Assembly (NCBI RefSeq): GCF_014191715.1
Contig: NZ_JACHWY010000001.1
Location: 1,736,001 to 1,800,000, forward strand
Direction: 5' to 3'
Source of the DNA: Litorivivens lipolytica
Lineage (GTDB): Bacteria; Pseudomonadota; Gammaproteobacteria; Pseudomonadales; Spongiibacteraceae
Length of the DNA: 64,000 bases
Made by a program: the position numbers and the translations under genes. The notes under the pieces were generated by a model. It saw nothing but the letters and a program-made list of their open reading frames with translations. It ran no database searches and was not told where the DNA came from. The stretch's first letter is position 1. The number at the start of each line of letters is the position of its first letter. Positions 24,984 through 34,546 of this stretch are shown here, one piece after another.

Positions 24984-26053
24984 CAGCCCTCATCCCGATC
25001 ATCAAGGGGCAGTTGATCTTGGGCTTGGGTGTGAGCTTGGCTGTGCGATTGGGGCAGCTTCAAACCGAAGTGACGGTAAGCGCTCTGGGTCACAACCCGG
25101 CCACGCGGGGTGCGAATGATATAGCCTTGCTGAATCAAATAGGGCTCAAGCACATCTTCAATGGTGCCACGCTCTTCGCTAATCGCCGCCGCCAGTGAGT
25201 CGACACCGACCGGGCCACCATCGAACTTTTCGATCATCGCCATCAACAAGCGGCGGTCGAGACGATCGAAGCCAAGGGCGTCGACCTTCAGCATATCCAG
25301 CGCCCGGTCAGAGATGCCCTTATCGATAAAGCCATCGCCTTTCACTTCCGCGTAGTCACGAACGCGCCTGAGCAGGCGATTGACAATCCGGGGGGTACCC
25401 CGCGCCCGGCGTGCAATTTCCAAGGCACCGCCATCGTCAATCCCGATACCCAGAATCCCGGCCGAGCGCTTAACAATATGCGTCAGATCCTTAACCTGAT
25501 AAAACTCCAGCCGCTGCACAATGCCGAAACGATCGCGCAATGGCGAGGTCAGTAGACCGGCGCGGGTGGTGGCGCCCACCAGGGTAAAGGGGGGCAGATC
25601 CAGTTTGATGGAGCGGGCCGCAGGGCCTTCGCCAATCATGATATCGAGCTGGTAATCCTCCATCGCCGGGTACAGCACCTCCTCCACATGGGGGCTGAGA
25701 CGATGGATCTCGTCGATAAAGAGCACATCACCCGGCTCAAGATTGGTCATCAACGCCGCCAGATCGCCCGCCTTTTCCAGTACCGGGCCGGAGGTGGTTT
25801 TCAAGGAAACACCCATCTCGTTGGCGAGAATGGAAGCCAGCGTGGTTTTACCCAGACCGGGCGGACCGAAGATCAGGGTGTGATCCAGCGGCTCTTCGCG
25901 CTTGCGGGCAGCGCTGACAAAAATCTCCATCTGCTCGCGCACCGCTTCCTGACCGACATAGTCCGCCAAGGTTTTCGGGCGAATCGCGCGATCCAGGTTT
26001 TCTTCCTGGGGATCTTGTTGCTCGGGCGCTATCAGTCGGTCGGTTTCAATCAT
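24983..26053 (-). CDS. ruvB: Holliday-junction branch-migration ATPase RuvB
   Basis: AAA+ hexameric motor that drives branch migration with RuvA. 356 residues: Walker [10 protein letters not shown], Walker [11 protein letters not shown], sensor 1 GATTRAGLL, arginine-finger region SPLRDRFG, and a winged-helix C-terminus ([20 protein letters not shown]). A low-complexity Gln/His tail ends the protein. ATG 26053. It is separated from ruvA by a 63-nt gap holding a family-B repeat. Confidence 0.98.
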   Translation of the reverse strand: MIETDRLIAPEQQDPQEENLDRAIRPKTLADYVGQEAVREQMEIFVSAARKREEPLDHTLIFGPPGLGKTTLASILANEMGVSLKTTSGPVLEKAGDLAALMTNLEPGDVLFIDEIHRLSPHVEEVLYPAMEDYQLDIMIGEGPAARSIKLDLPPFTLVGATTRAGLLTSPLRDRFGIVQRLEFYQVKDLTHIVKRSAGILGIGIDDGGALEIARRARGTPRIVNRLLRRVRDYAEVKGDGFIDKGISDRALDMLKVDALGFDRLDRRLLMAMIEKFDGGPVGVDSLAAAISEERGTIEDVLEPYLIQQGYIIRTPRGRVVTQSAYRHFGLKLPQSHSQAHTQAQDQLPLDDRDEG

Positions 26054-26082
26054 CAGTCAGTTCATTCAGTTTGGGAGGTATG

Positions 26083-26115
26083 CCCTCACCCTAACCCTCT
26101 CCCACAGGAGAGAGG
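26083..26115. repeat. Dispersed repeat, family B, copy 2 (inside the ruv operon)
   Basis: CCCTCACCCTAACCCTCTCCC then ACAGGAGAGAGG; same unit as at 8130 and 63914 but shorter. It occupies the ruvA-ruvB junction and ends one nucleotide before the ruvA stop codon. Elsewhere in the block the genes nearly abut, so it looks inserted. Confidence 0.85.
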
Positions 26116-26116
26116 A

Positions 26117-26719
26117 CTATTTCTTACCTATCATAGCCTTCAAGGCCTGACGGATTAAGTCTTCCACGGCCAGCCCTTCGCCCTCAACCGCGGCAATGGC
26201 TCGCGCCGCTTCTTGTGGCTTGTAGCCCAACGCGATCAGGGCCTCTTCGGCCTCGCCTGCGGCATCAGCTTTAACGGCTGACGCATGAGTGACCGGCGCA
26301 CCGGCGACGGGCTCGTAATCCTTGAGCTTGTCGCGCATTTCAATCACCAGCCGCTCGGCAGTTTTCTTGCCTACGCCGGGCAACTTCACTAATGCCGCCG
26401 CATCTTCCGCCAGCACCAGCGCCACAAATTCACCGACATCGACACCGGAGAGAACGGTCAGTGCGAGTTTCGGGCCAACGCCGTTCACCTTGATCAGATC
26501 GCGAAACAGAGCCCGGCTTTGTGCGTCGATAAAGCCGAATAGTTGCTGGGCATCCTCGCGGACAACGTGATGCGTCAGAAGAATAACTTCGGCGCCGACC
26601 TCCGGCAGTTGATAGAGGGTGGTCATGGGAACCAGCACTTCGTAACCGACACCAGCGCACTCAACCAGTACTTCCGGTGCACGCTTTTCGACTAGCGTGC
26701 CGCGAATTCTTCCTATCAA
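26117..26719 (-). CDS. ruvA: Holliday-junction binding protein RuvA
   Basis: Tetramer that binds the four-way junction and loads RuvB. 200 residues: N-terminal OB-fold ([19 protein letters not shown]), two helix-hairpin-helix motifs ([24 protein letters not shown]), and a C-terminal RuvB-binding three-helix domain (about 150-200). ATG 26719 overlaps the ruvC stop by 4 nt. Confidence 0.97.
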   Translation of the reverse strand: MIGRIRGTLVEKRAPEVLVECAGVGYEVLVPMTTLYQLPEVGAEVILLTHHVVREDAQQLFGFIDAQSRALFRDLIKVNGVGPKLALTVLSGVDVGEFVALVLAEDAAALVKLPGVGKKTAERLVIEMRDKLKDYEPVAGAPVTHASAVKADAAGEAEEALIALGYKPQEAARAIAAVEGEGLAVEDLIRQALKAMIGKK

Positions 26720-27243
26720 GACAAACGTCCCCGTCGCATCCGACCGCGCACGGTCGGTTGATTCAATTTATTCAAACTCTGCTGGCTGTGGGCGTGGCAC
26801 AGCGCCGCCGCCAGCGCATCGGCAGCATCTTCCTGCGGCGCGGCCGGCAACTTCAGCAGGGTTTTTACCATATGCTGCACCTGCTCTTTATTGGCTGCGC
26901 CCGTTCCCACCACCGACTGTTTGATCTGGCGGGCGGTGTATTCCGCGACCGGCAAGCCGCGACTCACGCAGGCGGTTACCGCTGCGCCGCGAGCCTGGCC
27001 CAGCTTGAGCGCACTGCCGGCGCTCTTCGCCATAAACACTTCCTCCACCGCGACTTCGGTGGGGGTGTGCTCTTCAAGAATCTCGGAAATACACTCAAAA
27101 ATCACTTTCAGGCGAGCAGGCAGAGGGCCAACCGGCAGGCGGATTACGCCGCTGCTGATATAGGTATGCTGACTGCCTTCACAGGCAATCAGACCGAAAC
27201 CGGTTTTTACGGAGCCGGGGTCAATCCCCAGAATGATACGCAT
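26716..27243 (-). CDS. ruvC: Holliday-junction resolvase RuvC
   Basis: Endonuclease that resolves Holliday junctions, RNase-H fold. 175 residues. Catalytic acids are visible: Asp in ILGIDPG (D8), Glu in VAVEEVF, and the Asp pair in [14 protein letters not shown]. Start ATG 27243 ([10 protein letters not shown]), with AGG 8 nt upstream; a GTG two codons earlier (27249) is an alternative. It overlaps ruvA by 4 nt. Confidence 0.96.
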   Translation of the reverse strand: MRIILGIDPGSVKTGFGLIACEGSQHTYISSGVIRLPVGPLPARLKVIFECISEILEEHTPTEVAVEEVFMAKSAGSALKLGQARGAAVTACVSRGLPVAEYTARQIKQSVVGTGAANKEQVQHMVKTLLKLPAAPQEDAADALAAALCHAHSQQSLNKLNQPTVRGRMRRGRLS

Positions 27244-27307
27244 GGTCACCGCCTGCGAAAGCCGCTCGCGGGGGAGCGGTCATCCTTATTCTATGCAGGG
27301 GAGTGTA

Positions 27308-28054
27308 TCAGGAAAGTGCTTCCAGCACTGCGTCGGGAATCTCGGCATTGGTGTAGACATTCTGCACATCGTCGAGATCTTCCAGCATATCGATCAGACC
27401 CAGAATGGTTTCCGCGCCGCTCTGATCCAGCTCAACGGTGGTCGAGGGCTTCATGGTCACCTCGGCATTGGCCGGTTCGAAACCCGCCTCAACGATGGCG
27501 TTTTTGATCGCAGTGAATTCTTCCCACGGTGTATAGACGTCGATGGAGCCGTCGTCGGTGGCCACCAGATCATCCGCACCGGCTTCCAATGCCGCTTCCA
27601 TCAGCGCATCTTCATCGGCACCGGGCGCGAAGCTGATCAGGCCCACACGGCTGAACAAGTAGGCAACGGAACCATCAGTACCGAGATTGCCGCCGCGCTT
27701 GCTGAAGGCATGGCGCACTTCGGCCACGGTGCGATTGCGGTTGTCGGTCATGCATTCCACGAGCACCGCAACACCGCCAGAGCCGTAGCCCTCGTAGGTC
27801 ACTTCTTCGTAGTTGCTGTCGTCACCATCACCCGTGCCACGCGCAATGGCCTTTTCGATGGTGTCTTTCTTCATGTTGGCCGCAAGGGCCTTGTCCATGA
27901 CCGCGCGCAGTCGCGGGTTGTCCTCGGGTAGTCCGCCACCCATTTTGGCAGCGACTACAATTTCACGAATAATCTTGGTGAACACCTTGCCGCGCTTAGC
28001 ATCCTGCGCGGCCTTGCGGTGTTTTATATTGGCCCATTTACTGTGGCCCGCCAT
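27308..28054 (-). CDS. yebC: YebC/PmpR-family protein
   Basis: YebC family: described both as a transcription regulator (PmpR represses quinolone signalling in P. aeruginosa) and as a factor relieving ribosome stalling at proline-rich stretches. 248 residues, the standard length, starting [23 protein letters not shown], with [12 protein letters not shown] and [14 protein letters not shown] motifs. It lies 3 nt after aspS and before ruvC, the usual gammaproteobacterial order. Confidence 0.97.
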   Translation of the reverse strand: MAGHSKWANIKHRKAAQDAKRGKVFTKIIREIVVAAKMGGGLPEDNPRLRAVMDKALAANMKKDTIEKAIARGTGDGDDSNYEEVTYEGYGSGGVAVLVECMTDNRNRTVAEVRHAFSKRGGNLGTDGSVAYLFSRVGLISFAPGADEDALMEAALEAGADDLVATDDGSIDVYTPWEEFTAIKNAIVEAGFEPANAEVTMKPSTTVELDQSGAETILGLIDMLEDLDDVQNVYTNAEIPDAVLEALS

Positions 28055-28057
28055 GAC

Positions 28058-29830
28058 TTACCCCTGTTTTTCCTCGGTTTTGCGCAGACGGATATTGAGT
28101 TCAGTGAGCTGCTTGCTTTCCACCACACCGGGCGCATCAGTCATCAGACAGGCGGCGGTCTGGGTTTTGGGGAAGGCAATAACGTCACGAATAGACTTGG
28201 CACCGGTCATCAGCATCACGATGCGATCCAGACCAAAGGCCAGACCACCGTGGGGCGGGCAGCCGTATTTCAGCGCATCCAAGAGGAAGCCAAACTTCTC
28301 GTCGGCCTCTTCCGGGCCGATACCCAGAATGCGGAATACCGCCTGCTGCATATCGCTCTTGTGAATACGGATCGAACCACCGCCCAGCTCGGTGCCGTTC
28401 AGCACCAGGTCATAGGCTTTGGACAGGGCAGCACCGGGGTTGGCTTCCAGCTCTTCCGGCGAGCAGGTCGGCGCGGTGAAAGGATGGTGCAGTGAAGTCC
28501 AGCCGCCATCGATTTCTTCGAACATGGGGAAGTCGACCACCCACAACGGTGCCCACTCGCGCTCGATCATGTTCAGGTCTTCGCCCAGCTTCACCCGCAG
28601 CGCGCCGAGGGCTTCGTTGACCACCGACGTTTTGTCCGCACCGAAGAAGATGATATCGCCATCGGCCACCGCCAGACGCTCCATCATCTGCATAACGATG
28701 TCGTCGGGCATGAATTTCAGAATCGGTGACTGCAGGCCTTCAACGCCCTTGGCCAGTTCGTTGACCTTGATCCAAGCCAGACCTTTGGCGCCGTAAATGC
28801 CGACAAATTTGGTGTACTCGTCGATTTCCTTGCGCGACAGCTTGGCACCGCCGGGCACTTTCAGCGCCGCAACGCGGCCTTTCGGATCATTGGCGGGACC
28901 GTTGAATACCTTGAAGTCGACCTGTTGCATCAGGTCTTCCACGTCGGTCAGCTCCAGCGGAATACGCAGGTCCGGGCGGTCGCTGCCAAAGCGCAGCATA
29001 GCCTCGGCGTAGCTCATGCGCGGCAGATCGCCGAGATCGACGTTGAGTACCTGTTGGAACAGCTCGCGGATCATGCCTTCGGTGATGGCCATGATCTCGT
29101 CCTGATCCATAAAGGAGGTTTCAAGGTCGATCTGGGTAAATTCGGGCTGACGGTCGGCGCGCAGGTCTTCGTCGCGGAAACATTTGGCGATCTGGTAGTA
29201 GCGATCCATGCCCGCCACCATCAGCAGCTGCTTGAACAGCTGAGGCGACTGGGGCAGCGCGAAGAATTTGCCAGCGTGGGTACGGCTGGGCACCAGATAG
29301 TCGCGGGCACCTTCTGGGGTCGCACGCGTCAGAATCGGCGTTTCAATATCCAGAAAGCCGTTGCTGTCCAGATAGTTGCGCAGAATCGAGGTGATGCGCG
29401 AACGCAGACGCAGCTTGTCAGCGATGTCATTACGGCGCAGGTCGAGGAAACGGTAGCGCAAGCGTACGTCCTCACCCACGTCGGTATGGGTATCGAGCTG
29501 GAAGGGCGGTGTTTCAGAGCTATTCAGAATTTCCAGCTCCTTGCCCAGCACTTCGATTTCACCGGTCGCCATATTTGGGTTCACGGTGCTCTCGGTACGG
29601 GCGCGCACGCGACCTTTCACCTGCAGAACGAACTCACTGCGCACCTTGTCAGCGCGCTGAAAGTGCTCTTCGGTATCCGGGTCAAACACCACCTGTACGA
29701 TGCCATCGCGGTCGCGCAAATCCAGGAAGATAACGCCGCCGTGGTCCCGGCGCCGGTCTACCCAACCGCATAAGGTGACTTCCTGATCAATGTGTTCCTT
29801 GCGGAGAGTGCCGCAATAATGGCTTCGCAT
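28058..29830 (-). CDS. aspS: Aspartyl-tRNA synthetase
   Basis: Class IIb synthetase charging tRNA-Asp. 590 residues: N-terminal OB anticodon-binding domain ([11 protein letters not shown] onward), class II motif 2 ([19 protein letters not shown]), bacterial GAD insertion (about 290-420), and motif 3 [11 protein letters not shown]. Start ATG 29830 ([16 protein letters not shown]), with AGGACAG upstream and a family match; a longer open frame to 29986 lacks both. Whether it is discriminating or also charges tRNA-Asn was not determined. Confidence 0.97.
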   Translation of the reverse strand: MRSHYCGTLRKEHIDQEVTLCGWVDRRRDHGGVIFLDLRDRDGIVQVVFDPDTEEHFQRADKVRSEFVLQVKGRVRARTESTVNPNMATGEIEVLGKELEILNSSETPPFQLDTHTDVGEDVRLRYRFLDLRRNDIADKLRLRSRITSILRNYLDSNGFLDIETPILTRATPEGARDYLVPSRTHAGKFFALPQSPQLFKQLLMVAGMDRYYQIAKCFRDEDLRADRQPEFTQIDLETSFMDQDEIMAITEGMIRELFQQVLNVDLGDLPRMSYAEAMLRFGSDRPDLRIPLELTDVEDLMQQVDFKVFNGPANDPKGRVAALKVPGGAKLSRKEIDEYTKFVGIYGAKGLAWIKVNELAKGVEGLQSPILKFMPDDIVMQMMERLAVADGDIIFFGADKTSVVNEALGALRVKLGEDLNMIEREWAPLWVVDFPMFEEIDGGWTSLHHPFTAPTCSPEELEANPGAALSKAYDLVLNGTELGGGSIRIHKSDMQQAVFRILGIGPEEADEKFGFLLDALKYGCPPHGGLAFGLDRIVMLMTGAKSIRDVIAFPKTQTAACLMTDAPGVVESKQLTELNIRLRKTEEKQG

Positions 29831-29891
29831 TCGTTCTGTCCTGTATCGTTCCGGGCCGCCGCGAGGCACCCGAATTCGTCTTAAAGTAAAA

Positions 29892-30137
29892 TCAGCTGGC
29901 GTCGGAGCTAGAGGAGCCGCCGGAACCTCCCCCACCCGCAATATTCTTGCGATTGCCGGATTTAAAGTCGGTTTCATACCAGCCACCGCCTTTCAGGCGG
30001 AAACCGGCAGCGGAAATCCGCTTTTTCAGGGTCGGCTTGTTGCAGCTGGGGCAATCCACCAGCGGGTCATCACTCATTTTCTGGATGGCTTCCAGCTCAT
30101 GAGCACAGTCTTCGCACTTGTATTCGTAAATTGGCAT
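29892..30137 (-). CDS. FmdB-family zinc-ribbon protein
   Basis: Small zinc-ribbon protein of the FmdB/CxxC_CxxC_SSSS family; function unclear. 81 residues: [11 protein letters not shown] start, two CxxC pairs (C8/C11 and C29/C32) and a Gly/Ser-rich tail ending GGSSSSDAS. Members are typically found upstream of aspS, as here (61-nt gap), suggesting the first gene of the aspS-yebC-ruv block. Confidence 0.95.
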   Translation of the reverse strand: MPIYEYKCEDCAHELEAIQKMSDDPLVDCPSCNKPTLKKRISAAGFRLKGGGWYETDFKSGNRKNIAGGGGSGGSSSSDAS

Positions 30138-30284
30138 AACGAAATCCTCGCTACCTTACCTTTCATTAGCGCCAGGGGCGCTAGAGCCAACGGGGGAGGA
30201 TGCCCCAAAAAAGGAGCCGGATTATACCGTAAACAGAGGAGAGGGATAAATGGCAATGGCCGACAAGGGGCCAAGAGAACGGAA

Positions 30285-30306
30285 GCCGGCCCCGAAAGAG
30301 GCCGGC
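30285..30306 (-). terminator. Hairpin after the HU-like gene
   Basis: GCCGGCC (30285-30291), 8-nt loop, GGCCGGC (30300-30306). It follows the HU-like stop on the minus strand by a few bases, but no good T-run follows, so termination is only probable. Confidence 0.45.
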
Positions 30307-30313
30307 AGGGCTA

Positions 30314-30772
30314 TCAGGAAGCGTATTCCTTGAGCTTTTTCAGCGGGCGGATCTTCACCGCGATGCTGGCAGGCTTGGCCTTGAAGGTGGTCTCTTCGCC
30401 AGTGAAGGGGTTGATGCCCTTGCGTGCCTTGCGAGCAGGCTTCTTCACAGTAACCACTTTCATCAGGCCAGGAATGGTGAACTCACCCAGGCCTTTCTTG
30501 GACACGCTGCGACCGATCAGAGATTCCAGCTCGTCCATCACCGCAGATACCTGCTTGCGGTTCAGATCAGTAGCGGTAGCGATCTCGTTGAGGATCTGAC
30601 TCTTGGTCATTTTCTCTTTGATCGGGCCAGTGGCCTTTTTCTTCGGTGCTGCTTTCTTAGCAGCTACTTTTTTGGCGGGTGCTTTCTTAGCAGCGACTTT
30701 CTTAGCAGGCGCCTTCTTGGCGGCAGCTTTTTTGGCCGGTGCTTTCTTCTTCGGAGCAGCTTTCTTTGCCAT
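30314..30772 (-). CDS. HU-family DNA-binding protein with histone-H1-like N-terminal tail
   Basis: Nucleoid protein. 152 residues. Residues 1-53 are almost only Lys, Ala and Pro, in PAKK(A/V)AAKK repeats like eukaryotic H1 tails; residues 55-143 form an HU/IHF fold (MTKSQILNEIATATDLNRKQ, FTIPGLMKVVTVKKPARKAR, NPFTGEE). The beta-arm with the DNA-intercalating region is changed: GLMKVVTVKKPARKARKG stands where HU has FGTFEVRERAARTGRNP-like sequence. Start ATG 30772 (MAKKAAPKKK); an upstream ATG at 30787 would add MGLSR. It has its own AT-rich upstream region (30773-30998) and is probably monocistronic. Tail length could vary through repeat slippage. Confidence 0.9.
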   Translation of the reverse strand: MAKKAAPKKKAPAKKAAAKKAPAKKVAAKKAPAKKVAAKKAAPKKKATGPIKEKMTKSQILNEIATATDLNRKQVSAVMDELESLIGRSVSKKGLGEFTIPGLMKVVTVKKPARKARKGINPFTGEETTFKAKPASIAVKIRPLKKLKEYAS

Positions 30773-30998
30773 ACGCGATAGTCCCATTTTGTTGTTTGAG
30801 TAGGTTTCCCCGACAGGTCGTTAGGTCATATATCAGTAGACAATCTGTTGATTTCACACTGTATATATAGAGCCTGCGCAAGATATAAGCGCATCCCGTA
30901 CTGTAATACAAGGGTTTTCAGGCAAAAAAGGCTTAAATTTTGTTCGATTTGATCAGAAATTCGGCTTTTATGCCGAGTACCAAACCGGACTTTCGAAA

Positions 30999-31403
30999 TC
31001 AGCCGATCAGAATTCTTTTCAACGCTTCGACCTGCGAAGCCAATTCCGATTCATCGTAGGCCTTTGCCGGATGAACTCCCCACACCGGTTTTGGCCACGC
31101 CGCGTCGCTACTGAATCGCGCAATATGGTGTATGTGCAGTTGCGGAACCATATTCCCCAGCGCCGCAACATTCATTTTTTCTGCCTTAAAATAGTCCGCC
31201 ATCGCCTGCGAAACCGCACTGGATTCACGCAACAATTGTTGCTGATCGGTATCGCTCAGCTCAAAGATTTCCCTTATACCTTCTCGCCGGGGCACCAGAA
31301 TGACCCACGGGTATTGGGCATCATTCATCAGCAACACCCGGCACAGGGTGAGGTCACCCAGCTCAATCGTATCGGCAGCTAATCGCTCGTCCAGTTGAAA
31401 CAT
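30999..31403 (-). CDS. HIT-family nucleotide hydrolase
   Basis: Histidine-triad-family protein, likely hydrolysing dinucleoside polyphosphates or nucleotide adducts. 134 residues. The motif reads [10 protein letters not shown] (about 88-97), so the first histidine of the canonical HxHxH is Gln, while the two following (H90, H92) are kept. Other fold features are [15 protein letters not shown] and WPKPVWG. Start ATG 31403 ([12 protein letters not shown]), preceded by AGGAGAG; the frame extends to 31463 without an SD. It is divergent from proS, the same neighbour as in Pseudomonas. Confidence 0.88.
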   Translation of the reverse strand: MFQLDERLAADTIELGDLTLCRVLLMNDAQYPWVILVPRREGIREIFELSDTDQQQLLRESSAVSQAMADYFKAEKMNVAALGNMVPQLHIHHIARFSSDAAWPKPVWGVHPAKAYDESELASQVEALKRILIG

Positions 31404-31489
31404 GCTCTCTCCTGTGTCGCCGCCCCTAACAATCCGACCGGGGAAGCGTGTAAAATGCGGCAAATTTTCCCAGCAAGGCTAAGAGTCGC

Positions 31490-33208
31490 ATGCGAGCCAG
31501 TCAATTTCTTATTGCCACCCAGAAAGAAACCCCTGCAGACGCCGAGGTGATCAGTCATCAGCTGATGCTGCGCGCCGGCCTGATTCGCAAGCTCGCCTCT
31601 GGCCTTTATACCTGGCTACCAGCCGGTCTGCGGGTTCTGCAAAAGGTTGAAAAGATCATTCGCGAGGAAATGAACCGCAGCGGCGCACTGGAAGTGCTGA
31701 TGCCCGTGGTTCAGCCCGCCGAGCTGTGGGAACAGTCCGGTCGCTGGCAACAATACGGCCCCGAACTGCTACGTATTAAGGATCGGCACGACCGCGACTT
31801 CTGTCTGGGGCCAACCCATGAGGAGGTTATCACCCATCTGGTCAGCAACGAGATTCGCAGCTACAAACAGCTACCGATCAATCTTTACCAGATCCAGACC
31901 AAGTTCCGCGACGAGATTCGCCCCCGTTTCGGGGTGATGCGCTCGCGGGAATTCATTATGAAAGATGCGTATTCCTTTCATCTGGATCAGGATTCGCTGG
32001 TGCGGACCTATGATGTGATGTACCAGACCTACTCAGCCATCTTTAATCGTATTGGTCTGGATTTCCGCCCAGTTATCGCCGACAACGGCTCGATCGGCGG
32101 CACCGGTTCCCACGAATTTCACGTACTGGCAGATTCCGGTGAAGACGATATCGCGTTTTCCGACAGCAGCGATTATGCCGCAAATATCGAAATGGCCGAG
32201 GCGGTTCAGCTGGGCGAGCGTGGCGTCGCCACTGCCGACCTGGAAAAGGTCGCCACGCCCAATGCAAAAACCATTGAGGAAGTCTGCAAAACCCTGTCCG
32301 TCGACCCAAAACAGACCGTCAAAACCCTACTGGTTTATGGCGTCAATGAAGAAGGCGAGCGCGAGGGCTTGGTTGCACTGGTACTGCGAGGCGATCACCA
32401 GCTGAATGAAATCAAAGCCGAAAAACAACCCGCCGTGTATGCCCCCCTGACCATGGCGTCCGACGAGGACATCAAAAAAGCGCTGGGTTGCAGCGCCGGC
32501 TCCATCGGCCCCGTGGGCATGAAACTCACCGTCATCGTCGATCGCAGCGCCAGCGCCCTGACCGACTTTGTCTGTGGCGCCAATGAAGACGGCTTCCACT
32601 ACACCGGCGCCAATTGGGAGCGGGACGCAGAATGCGCCACCGTTGCCGACATTCGCAATGTGGTTGAAGGCGACCCCAGCCCCGATGGCAAGGGTAACCT
32701 GCTGATCAAGCGCGGTATCGAAGTCGGTCATATCTTCCAGCTTGGCGATAAATATTCCAAAGCTCTGAATGCCAAAGTATTGGATGAGTCCGGTAAAGAG
32801 TCGGTGGTCACCATGGGCTGTTACGGCATAGGCGTTACCCGCGTGGTAGCCGCTGCCATCGAGCAGAACCACGACGCCCAGGGCATTATCTGGCCGGAGT
32901 CGATTGCGCCCTTCCAGCTCGCGCTGGTACCGATGAATATGCAGAAATCCGAGCGCGTTAAAGAGACCGCCGAGAAGCTGTATCAGGAACTCACGGCCGC
33001 CGGCATTGATGTGCTGATGGACGATCGCAACGAGCGCCCCGGTGTTAAATTCGCAGACATTGAACTGATGGGCATTCCCCATCGCATTGTGATTGGCGAT
33101 CGCGGACTGGATAACGGTACACTCGAATACCGCCATCGCCGCGCGGAAAATAACGAAGATATCAGCCTAGATGATGTTGTCAGCTTTATTCAGAGCAAGC
33201 TCGCTTAA
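31490..33208 (+). CDS. proS: Prolyl-tRNA synthetase
   Basis: Class II synthetase charging tRNA-Pro. 572 residues, bacterial form with an editing (INS, YbaK-like) insertion at about 224-405 ([15 protein letters not shown] onward). Start [18 protein letters not shown], motif 2 [17 protein letters not shown], motif 3 [13 protein letters not shown]. The C-terminal anticodon domain contains [20 protein letters not shown] 31490. Its last 38 nt overlap the start of the lytic transglycosylase gene. Confidence 0.98.
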   Translation: MRASQFLIATQKETPADAEVISHQLMLRAGLIRKLASGLYTWLPAGLRVLQKVEKIIREEMNRSGALEVLMPVVQPAELWEQSGRWQQYGPELLRIKDRHDRDFCLGPTHEEVITHLVSNEIRSYKQLPINLYQIQTKFRDEIRPRFGVMRSREFIMKDAYSFHLDQDSLVRTYDVMYQTYSAIFNRIGLDFRPVIADNGSIGGTGSHEFHVLADSGEDDIAFSDSSDYAANIEMAEAVQLGERGVATADLEKVATPNAKTIEEVCKTLSVDPKQTVKTLLVYGVNEEGEREGLVALVLRGDHQLNEIKAEKQPAVYAPLTMASDEDIKKALGCSAGSIGPVGMKLTVIVDRSASALTDFVCGANEDGFHYTGANWERDAECATVADIRNVVEGDPSPDGKGNLLIKRGIEVGHIFQLGDKYSKALNAKVLDESGKESVVTMGCYGIGVTRVVAAAIEQNHDAQGIIWPESIAPFQLALVPMNMQKSERVKETAEKLYQELTAAGIDVLMDDRNERPGVKFADIELMGIPHRIVIGDRGLDNGTLEYRHRRAENNEDISLDDVVSFIQSKLA

Positions 33209-33782
33209 ACCTGCCTTACTGGCCCTGCTGCTGTGGCTAACCGCCACCGCAGCATGGGCTCAGCCGACGCCCGCCGACACTGAACGTCGGGAATTACGTC
33301 AATTCCTGCTCAATACCATCAATGAAGCCAGCAGCTTCAAGGATCGCTTTGACGCCGAAGTCTGGCTGCTGGATATGTCCGGCAGGCTGGAGCGTTTTAT
33401 CGATGATCCGCAGACTCGCCTTGACCTTCTCCGAGCTATTCATCAGGAGGCCCGCGCTGCCAACCTGAAGCCCGATTTAGTACTGGCACTCATCGAAGTA
33501 GAAAGCGCCTTTGATCGCTACGCGGTTTCCAGCGCCGGTGCGCAAGGCTTGATGCAGGTCATGCCCTTCTGGAAAAACGAGATTGGGCGGCCTGAAGACA
33601 ACCTCACCGACCCCTACACCAACCTGCGCTACGGCTGCCGCATTCTTCAATATTACGTAGAAAAGGAAAAAGGCAACCTGATGCATGCGCTGGCGCGCTA
33701 CAACGGCAGCTACGGTAAGTACTGGTACCCACGACGGGTATTTGATGCCTGGGAGCGGCGCTGGCGGGCGGGGAATCTATAG
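33171..33782 (+). CDS. SLT-domain lytic transglycosylase
   Basis: Peptidoglycan lytic transglycosylase, exported. About 203 residues: signal peptide (hydrophobic [16 protein letters not shown], cleavage before QPTPA) and a C-terminal SLT domain with the catalytic glutamate in [10 protein letters not shown] (about E111) and the motif [15 protein letters not shown]. The start must lie inside proS, because the signal peptide is encoded across the proS stop: ATG at 33171 or 33174, or TTG 33177. No strong SD is visible, so translation may be coupled to proS. A family-A repeat follows 7 nt after the stop. Confidence 0.9.
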   Translation: MMLSALFRASSLKPALLALLLWLTATAAWAQPTPADTERRELRQFLLNTINEASSFKDRFDAEVWLLDMSGRLERFIDDPQTRLDLLRAIHQEARAANLKPDLVLALIEVESAFDRYAVSSAGAQGLMQVMPFWKNEIGRPEDNLTDPYTNLRYGCRILQYYVEKEKGNLMHALARYNGSYGKYWYPRRVFDAWERRWRAGNL

Positions 33783-33789
33783 AGAATTT

Positions 33790-33868
33790 GTCATTGCGAG
33801 AAGTATAACGACGAAGCAACCTCCAACTACCCACTAGATTGCTTCGTTGCTGCGCGCCTCGCAATGAC
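33790..33868. repeat. Dispersed palindromic repeat, family A, copy 3
   Basis: Inverted repeat bounded by GTCATTGCGAG (33790-33800) and CTCGCAATGAC (33858-33868), arranged like the copy at 5974. It fills nearly the whole gap between the lytic transglycosylase and NUDIX genes, which are convergent. Confidence 0.9.
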
Positions 33869-33874
33869 GTGGCA

Positions 33875-34546
33875 TTAACCAGTAAAGTCGTAGCGCCAGT
33901 AATGCCCTTCCAGCCAACAGCGGTTGCGCGCGCCGGCCGCTGTTCCGTCTGTAGCCTCATAACCCGCATCACCCGCATACAACATGCAGATTTTGTCGTC
34001 GGCTGTGGCCATGCGGGGCTCAATGTAAGGCACCGTGCGTGACTTATAAAAAGCCTTTGCGTCTTCGATGCTTTCACACGCGGCCAATTCAGTCAGGGTC
34101 ACCAGCGTTGGCGGCAGCATTTTCAACTCACCCGCCTGATGCTCGGCAATCACATCCGCCGGCACACACCAGCGGTAGGCATCGATCTCGACCTTATCAA
34201 CCTCGATCTCGCCCACCGGCTGATCACTCAGAAAAAACCAGGTGGAAAAGCGCTTTTTCGATACTTCCGGTGCATCGGGGGTGGTCCAGTGAGAAATAAA
34301 CTGCAGGGATTCCTGAGCAACCGTAATGCCAGCCTCTTCGTGGGTTTCGCGAACCGCAGCCGCGCGGGCAGAGTTTTCTTCATCCGCATCGCCACCATCC
34401 TGTGGCTCCACCACACCGCCGGGGAAAACCCATGCACCTCTACCACTTTTACTCAGGCGACGAAGCAACAGGGTTTCAATCTGGCCATTGGCTTCCCTCA
34501 GTAAAACCAGAGTTGCGGCCGGTCTAATCGCCGCGCTGTCAGACAT
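33875..34546 (-). CDS. NUDIX hydrolase with an expanded Nudix box (NUDT19-like)
   Basis: NUDIX pyrophosphohydrolase. 223 residues. The catalytic box is present but stretched: GGVVEPQDGGDADEENSA precedes the RETHEEAGI helix, about ten residues longer than the canonical GX5EX7REUXEEXGU. Such an insertion is known from NUDT19-type CoA/acyl-CoA diphosphatases, so acyl-CoA or CoA hydrolysis is a plausible inference. ATG 34546 (MSDSAAIRPAATLVLLRE) overlaps the end of the peroxiredoxin gene by 8 nt, suggesting co-expression. Confidence 0.85.
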   Translation of the reverse strand: MSDSAAIRPAATLVLLREANGQIETLLLRRLSKSGRGAWVFPGGVVEPQDGGDADEENSARAAAVRETHEEAGITVAQESLQFISHWTTPDAPEVSKKRFSTWFFLSDQPVGEIEVDKVEIDAYRWCVPADVIAEHQAGELKMLPPTLVTLTELAACESIEDAKAFYKSRTVPYIEPRMATADDKICMLYAGDAGYEATDGTAAGARNRCWLEGHYWRYDFTG

